This document shows positions 59,768 to 64,000 of a stretch of 64,000 bases of DNA, one piece after another. The stretch is from Sphingobium lignivorans. Lineage in GTDB: Bacteria; Pseudomonadota; Alphaproteobacteria; Sphingomonadales; Sphingomonadaceae. The notes under the pieces were generated by a model. The model was not told where the DNA came from. It did no database searches and worked only from the letters and a program-made list of their open reading frames with translations. The DNA is taken from the NCBI RefSeq assembly GCF_014203955.1, contig NZ_JACHKA010000001.1:1178001-1242000 (forward strand), read 5' to 3'. Numbering within the stretch: position 1 is the stretch's first letter; the number at the start of each line of letters is the position of its first letter. Made by a program: the position numbers and the translations under genes.

Positions 59768-60094
59768 GACAGACGGTCTGGATGGATCGTGGCCACCCCG
59801 CTCCACGCGCGCCCTCCGACATGACCATTCCACCGCGCCGCTTTGCGCAACCTTGGCTACCGGAACGGACAAGTCGCACGGCGGGGCGTGCCGCTACAGC
59901 GTCTCCCGGTCAGGTGGAAACAACGGACGGCGCGGAAATGCGGTAAGGCGGAAGCATCGAAGGCCGGCTCTGAGTCGCGGAGCCGGGCCAGTTTCGCAAC
60001 CGCCCCGATGTCCCGGGGCCTCGCCGTTTCCGGTTTGCGTGGGTCGCCAGACCCGGGCGGGCCGGCAGCCGTAGCCAACATCACGGAGCTTTTC
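59768..60094. other. Gap between aldolase and dehydrogenase genes
   Basis: 327 bp. The frameshifted aldolase frame runs through part of it, but nothing here looks like coding sequence of its own. It ends in the ribosome site of the dehydrogenase gene. Confidence 0.4.
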
Positions 60095-61558
60095 GTGGAT
60101 CAAAGTCAGCGCAACGCCGTCATCGCCTACAAGCCTCTTCTCCGCGCCGCCGCTTATGTCGATGGCCAATGGGTGGACGGCGCGGCCGGCCGGACGATCG
60201 AGGTCACCGATCCGTTCACCGGCGGCCTCATCACCACCATTCCCGCGCTCGAGCAGGCGCAGGTGCAGGCAGCGATCGATGCCGCCGCGCGCGCTTTCCC
60301 GGCATGGGCGCGCACCCCGGCGCGCGAGCGCGGCAAGATCCTGCGCCGGCTGCTGGATCTCATCATGGCCCATCGCGACGATCTCGCGCGGCTTATCACG
60401 CTGGAAAATGGCAAGCCGCTCAAGGAAGCTTATGGCGAGGTCGACTATGGCGCCGGCTTCGTTGAGGTCTATGCCGAGGAAGCGCCGCGTGCGCTGGGCG
60501 AGATCATTCCCGCGCCGGTGCCGGGGCGCAAGCTCTATGCCGAGCGCGAGCCGGTCGGCGTCAGCGTGGCGATCACGCCCTGGAACTTCCCGCTGGCGAT
60601 GCTGACGCGCAAGTTCGCGCCCGCGCTCGCGGCGGGCTGCACGATGGTCGCCAAGCCCGCCAGCCAGACGCCGCTTGCCGCGCTCGCGCTGGCCCAGCTC
60701 GCCGAGGAAGCGGGCGTGCCGCCGGGCGTGTTCAGCGTCGTCACCGGCAGCGCGGGCATGATCGGGGACCTGTTCACGTCATCGCCCATCGTGCGCAAGC
60801 TGAGCTTCACGGGGTCGACCGAAGTCGGCGTGAAGCTGATGGCGGCCTGCGCACCCACGGTGAAGCGGCTCTCCATGGAGCTGGGCGGCAACGCGCCGAT
60901 GCTGATCTTCGACGATGCCGATCTCGCCACCGCCGTCGACGCGGCGATGATCGCCAAGTTCCGTAATTGCGGCCAGAGCTGCATCGCGGCCAACCGCATC
61001 TATGTGCAGAGGGGCATTTACGACGCGTTCGTGGAGAGCTTCGCGCAGCGCGTGGCCGCCATGAAGCTGGGCGACGGGCTGGAGGAGGATACGGACATCG
61101 GTCCGCTGATCGACGCGCCGGCCGTCGCCAAGGTCAACGAACATCTCGAGGATGCGCTTTCCGGCGGGGGGCGGCTGCTGGTTGGCGGCAAGGGCGAGGG
61201 GCGGATGCAGCCCCCGACGCTGGTGGTCGATGTCGCGCCCGGCGCTCTGCTTACGCGCGAGGAGACATTCGGCCCGCTGGCCGGCCTCGTCGCCTTCGAT
61301 GCCTATGAGGATGCGATCCGCCTCGCAAATGATACGCCGTTCGGGCTCGCTTCCTATGTCTGCTCCACCAGCCCCACGACCATCGCGCATGCCGGCCGCG
61401 ATATCGAAAGCGGGATGGTCGGCGTGAACACCGGCCTCATCTCGACGCCTTATGCACCGTTCGGCGGCGTCAAGCTGTCGGGCATCGGCAAGGAAGGCTC
61501 TTCGCATGGCCTGGATGAGTATCTGAACATCAAATATGTCTGCCACGCCGGACTTTGA
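60095..61558 (+). CDS. NAD(P)+ aldehyde dehydrogenase, succinate-semialdehyde type
   Basis: 487 residues from GTG 60095 (GGAG upstream); the open frame to 59843 is unrelated sequence. ALDH motifs: 'SVAITPWNFPLAMLTRKFAP', 'SFTGSTEVGVKLMAACAPTV', Glu in 'LSMELGGNAPML' and the catalytic Cys in 'RNCGQSCIAANRIYVQ'. The pattern is closest to GabD/SSADH-like enzymes ('GMVGVNTGLISTPYAPFGGV' near the end). After an HpcH/HpaI aldolase, succinate semialdehyde or a similar aldehyde is the expected substrate. Confidence 0.87.
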   Translation: MDQSQRNAVIAYKPLLRAAAYVDGQWVDGAAGRTIEVTDPFTGGLITTIPALEQAQVQAAIDAAARAFPAWARTPARERGKILRRLLDLIMAHRDDLARLITLENGKPLKEAYGEVDYGAGFVEVYAEEAPRALGEIIPAPVPGRKLYAEREPVGVSVAITPWNFPLAMLTRKFAPALAAGCTMVAKPASQTPLAALALAQLAEEAGVPPGVFSVVTGSAGMIGDLFTSSPIVRKLSFTGSTEVGVKLMAACAPTVKRLSMELGGNAPMLIFDDADLATAVDAAMIAKFRNCGQSCIAANRIYVQRGIYDAFVESFAQRVAAMKLGDGLEEDTDIGPLIDAPAVAKVNEHLEDALSGGGRLLVGGKGEGRMQPPTLVVDVAPGALLTREETFGPLAGLVAFDAYEDAIRLANDTPFGLASYVCSTSPTTIAHAGRDIESGMVGVNTGLISTPYAPFGGVKLSGIGKEGSSHGLDEYLNIKYVCHAGL

Positions 61559-61630
61559 GGCATGATTTCAATATCATGCTGAAACGGGTTCCGGGTGGCC
61601 ATGTCAGCCGTGGAAGGGAAGGGGACTGAA

Positions 61631-62566
61631 ATGCGCCGCTCGAAGAAAGTCATCCTGACCTGCGCGCCCACGGGCTCGATCCACACGCCGTCCATGTCGC
61701 CGCATCTCCCGGTCACGGCGGACCAGATCGCCCATGCGGCGATCGAGGCGGCGGAGGCGGGTGCGACGGTGCTTCACCTCCACGCCCGCAACGAGGCGGA
61801 CGGTAGCCCGAGCCCGCGCGCGGAGGATTTCGCCCGCTTCCTGCCGCGCATCCGGCAAGCGACGGACGCGGTCATCAACATCTCCACCGGCGGCAGTGCC
61901 ACCATGAGCCTCGATGACCGGCTGGAAGGCGCGAAGGCATTCCAGCCGGAAGTCTGCTCGCTCAACATGGGCCCGCTGATCTTCGATTTCAGCGCCGCCG
62001 GCGCGCGCGTGGATGCCTGGCAACATGGCTGGGAACAGCCTTATGTCGAGGGCTCGCGCGGCCGGATCATGTATAATGACAATGCCTATATCGAGCGGAT
62101 CATGGTCGAGGTCGGGCAGGCATTCGGTACGAAGTTCGAGTTCGAATGCTATGATATCGGCCATCTCTACACGCTCGCCCATTTCGTGGATCGCAAGCTG
62201 GTCGAGCCGCCCTTCTTCATCCAGGGCGTGTTCGGCATTCTCGGCGGCATCGGCGCGGAGCCGGCCAATCTCGCACATATGGTGGCAACGGCCGACCGGC
62301 TGTTCGGCGAGGATTACATGTTCTCCGCCTTCGCTGCCGGGCGCAACCAGATGAATTTCGGCACGCTTTCCGTGCTGAACGGCGGCCATGCCCGCGTCGG
62401 GCTGGAGGACAGCCTCTATATCGGACGCGGCGAGCTGGCGCGGTCCAATGCCGATCAGGTACGCAAGCTGCGCGGCGTGATCGAGACGCTGGGCTACGAG
62501 ATCGCCACCCCGGCCGAGGCGCGCGCCATGCTCGGCCTCAAGGGCGGCGACCGCGTCGGCTTCTGA
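61631..62566 (+). CDS. BKACE family beta-keto acid cleavage enzyme
   Basis: 311 residues of the DUF849/3-keto-5-aminohexanoate cleavage family: a TIM barrel with a Zn site. Two His ligands are visible at His49 and His51 ('VLHLHARNEADGSPSP'). Members take a beta-keto acid plus acetyl-CoA and give acetoacetate plus a new acyl-CoA. ATG 61631 follows GGAAGGGGA; the frame opens at 61595, but the extension is not family-like. The specific keto acid is not visible. It follows the dehydrogenase by 72 bp, same operon. Confidence 0.88.
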   Translation: MRRSKKVILTCAPTGSIHTPSMSPHLPVTADQIAHAAIEAAEAGATVLHLHARNEADGSPSPRAEDFARFLPRIRQATDAVINISTGGSATMSLDDRLEGAKAFQPEVCSLNMGPLIFDFSAAGARVDAWQHGWEQPYVEGSRGRIMYNDNAYIERIMVEVGQAFGTKFEFECYDIGHLYTLAHFVDRKLVEPPFFIQGVFGILGGIGAEPANLAHMVATADRLFGEDYMFSAFAAGRNQMNFGTLSVLNGGHARVGLEDSLYIGRGELARSNADQVRKLRGVIETLGYEIATPAEARAMLGLKGGDRVGF

Positions 62567-62775
62567 GCCAGCTCGCCGGTCCTGCGCCAAACCCTCGCGC
62601 GGCTCTTGATCCAGCCGGACTGTTGACGGGACTGATCTGGAAATAGGGGCCTTTCCCGGTCGCTGCGGCGTGACAAGGCCGCCGCGCTGCCCTTATGCTG
62701 CGCCTCATTCATCCTCATAGCCCGGCCATCTGCAACCGGACCGGGCACGCGAGGGGCGAGACAGGAGGGGAATCC

Positions 62776-63810
62776 GTGCGACACCAGATTTACCGTTGGC
62801 CCATGCGCTTGCTGGCGACGGCGGGCGTGGCGGTCCTTGGCGGGCTGCCGGTCGCCGCGCAGGCGCCGGGCGAGCCGAGCGCCGTCAACATCCCGACATG
62901 CGATCGCGCCTGCCTCATCGGCCATGTGCGCGGCTATATGGCAGCGCTGGCAAAGCGCGATCCGGCGGCCGTGCGCTTCGCGCCGGACGTGCGCTTCACC
63001 GAGAACAATGCCCTCGTGCCGATCGGCAAAGGCCTGTGGAGCTCGATCAGCAAGGTGGCCCCGAACGCTCTTGAAGTCGCCGATCCGCTGACGCGCCAGG
63101 CCGCCTGGTTCGGCGTGGTCTGGGAGCATGGCGAGCCCGCCTATTACGCGATGCGCCTCAAGGTCGATGACGGCGCGATCAGCGAGGTCGAGACGGTGGT
63201 TCATCGCAAGACCGGCCTGCCGGCCCCCTTCGGCGATCCCGACAAGGTGGAGCATGATCCCGAGTTCGAGAACGTCCTGCCGCCCGAGCAGCGCCGGCCC
63301 CGCCAGCGACTGATCGCGGTGGCGCAGAGCTATTTCAACACGGTCGAGCTCAACGATGGCATGGTCTTCGCGCCGTTCAGCGAGGATTGCGGCCGGCTGG
63401 AGAACGGCATCAGCACGACCGCGCCCGGCAAGGGCCCCTCGGCGGCGCCGGGCGAGCGCAACGGCAATGCCGCCGCCATCGCTTCGGGCTGCCTCGAGCA
63501 GTTCAAGCTCGGCATCTACCGCATCAACAAGCGCATCCGCGAGCGGCGCTTCCCCATCGTGGACGAGGAGCGCGGCGTCGTGGTGGCGACCGGCTTCTTC
63601 GATCATGACAATGAGCGGGACCGCTATCTGCTGACCAACGGCATGGAAATGAAGACAGCGCTCAAATGGCCCAATTCCATCAGCCTCATCGAGGCTTTCC
63701 GGGTGAAGAACGGGGAGATCCAGCGGATCGAGGCCGTTTTCACTTATGTGCCCTATTTCATGCACAATCCCTGGGCCACCGGCCGCGCGCATGGGGAGGT
63801 GGGCGAATGA
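62776..63810 (+). CDS. Exported NTF2-like (DUF8021-like) protein
   Basis: 344 residues from GTG 62776 with AGGAGGGG upstream. The signal peptide ends 'GGLPVAAQ'. The first domain starts 'PTCDRACLIGHVRGYMAALA' and 'PDVRFTENNALVPIGKGLWS', a pattern I recall from DUF8021/ketosteroid-isomerase-like proteins. A second half (about 175-335, 'LIAVAQSYFNTVELNDGMVF') resembles another NTF2-like domain. It overlaps the next gene by ATGA. Role unknown; probably periplasmic processing of the cluster's substrate. Confidence 0.78.
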   Translation: MRHQIYRWPMRLLATAGVAVLGGLPVAAQAPGEPSAVNIPTCDRACLIGHVRGYMAALAKRDPAAVRFAPDVRFTENNALVPIGKGLWSSISKVAPNALEVADPLTRQAAWFGVVWEHGEPAYYAMRLKVDDGAISEVETVVHRKTGLPAPFGDPDKVEHDPEFENVLPPEQRRPRQRLIAVAQSYFNTVELNDGMVFAPFSEDCGRLENGISTTAPGKGPSAAPGERNGNAAAIASGCLEQFKLGIYRINKRIRERRFPIVDEERGVVVATGFFDHDNERDRYLLTNGMEMKTALKWPNSISLIEAFRVKNGEIQRIEAVFTYVPYFMHNPWATGRAHGEVGE

Positions 63811-64000
63811 GCCGGCTCCTGCTGCGCGCCGCTGTCGCGCTTTGTGTCGTTACCTTCCCACCCGCCGCCGCGCAGGCGCAGGGGAAGGCGTGCGACGAGG
63901 CCTGCCTCACCGGCCTCGCCAATGATTTCATGGATGCGATGACCCGCAGCGATCCCAGGGGCCTGCCATGGGCCGGGCGCGTGGGCTATGCCGAGAACAG
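63807..64000 (+). CDS. Exported NTF2-like (DUF8021-like) protein, cut by window end
   Basis: Only the first 64 codons are present. ATG 63807 overlaps the stop of the preceding gene (ATGA). A signal peptide ('VALCVVTFPPAAAQA') and then 'CDEACLTGLANDFMDAMTRS' align with the start of the preceding protein's mature part ('CDRACLIGHVRGYMAALAKR'), so it is a tandem paralog. Confidence 0.75.
   Translation, partial: MSRLLLRAAVALCVVTFPPAAAQAQGKACDEACLTGLANDFMDAMTRSDPRGLPWAGRVGYAEN

Noticed and set aside
59768..59946. C-terminal extension of the aldolase frame to 59946
   Set aside because: The extension is Pro/Arg/Ala-rich and unlike the family, while the natural C-terminus is present one frame away.

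Overview
The window is a GC-rich (roughly 65%) bacterial chromosome segment. Gene content and gene order point to an alphaproteobacterium of the Sphingomonadaceae (Sphingomonas/Sphingobium/Novosphingobium type). Indicators are an RcdA-family protein, paired YdcH/DUF465 genes, TamA-TamB, a large TonB-dependent receptor without SusD, a homodimeric-type E1 dehydrogenase next to a threonine dehydratase, and many exported NTF2-like proteins. The genus is an inference from protein style. No rRNA, CRISPR array, integrase or transposase was seen.

Layout. (1) 1-5.8 kb: housekeeping genes bamD, recN and ligA (+), two kinds of intergenic hairpin repeat, a small membrane protein gene and a 50-codon CxxC protein gene. 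(2) 5.8-20.1 kb: seven genes, all on the minus strand. In transcription order these are an XRE-cupin regulator, a TPR/2OG-Fe(II) oxygenase, then after an AT-rich gap a TonB-dependent receptor, an exported M14 peptidase, an exported M20 amidohydrolase, threonine dehydratase and an AceE/MdeB-like E1. The order reads as a peptide-scavenging locus that ends in 2-oxobutyrate oxidation. (3) 20.4-25 kb: dienelactone hydrolase and phenylalanine hydroxylase (divergent), prmA and a soluble chemoreceptor. (4) 25-36 kb: sdhCDA without sdhB, two divergent DUF465 genes, rcdA, and the coupled tamA-tamB pair. (5) 35.7-46.7 kb, mostly minus strand: a DUF2975/XRE/membrane-protein operon behind a strong palindrome, a MATE pump, an aldehyde dehydrogenase, glnB-glnA and map. 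A CinA-like gene and a small exported protein gene (both +) and a Tet-like MFS exporter (-) complete it. (6) 46.9 kb: tRNA-Gly(CCC).

(7) 47.2-64 kb: an accessory catabolic region on the plus strand. It has an alpha/beta hydrolase, two paralogous exported proteins each with three NTF2/SnoaL-like domains flanking an MFS permease, and an SDR. After an inserted minus-strand Tad minor-pilin trio come a bicupin, a frameshifted HpcH/HpaI aldolase, a succinate-semialdehyde-type dehydrogenase, a BKACE enzyme, and two tandem exported NTF2-like (DUF8021-like) proteins, the last cut by the window edge. The soluble enzymes fit a route of hydrolysis, oxidation or isomerisation, retro-aldol cleavage, aldehyde oxidation and beta-keto acid cleavage. 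The substrate cannot be read from the sequence. The pair of three-domain exported NTF2-like proteins is the most likely previously undescribed system here.
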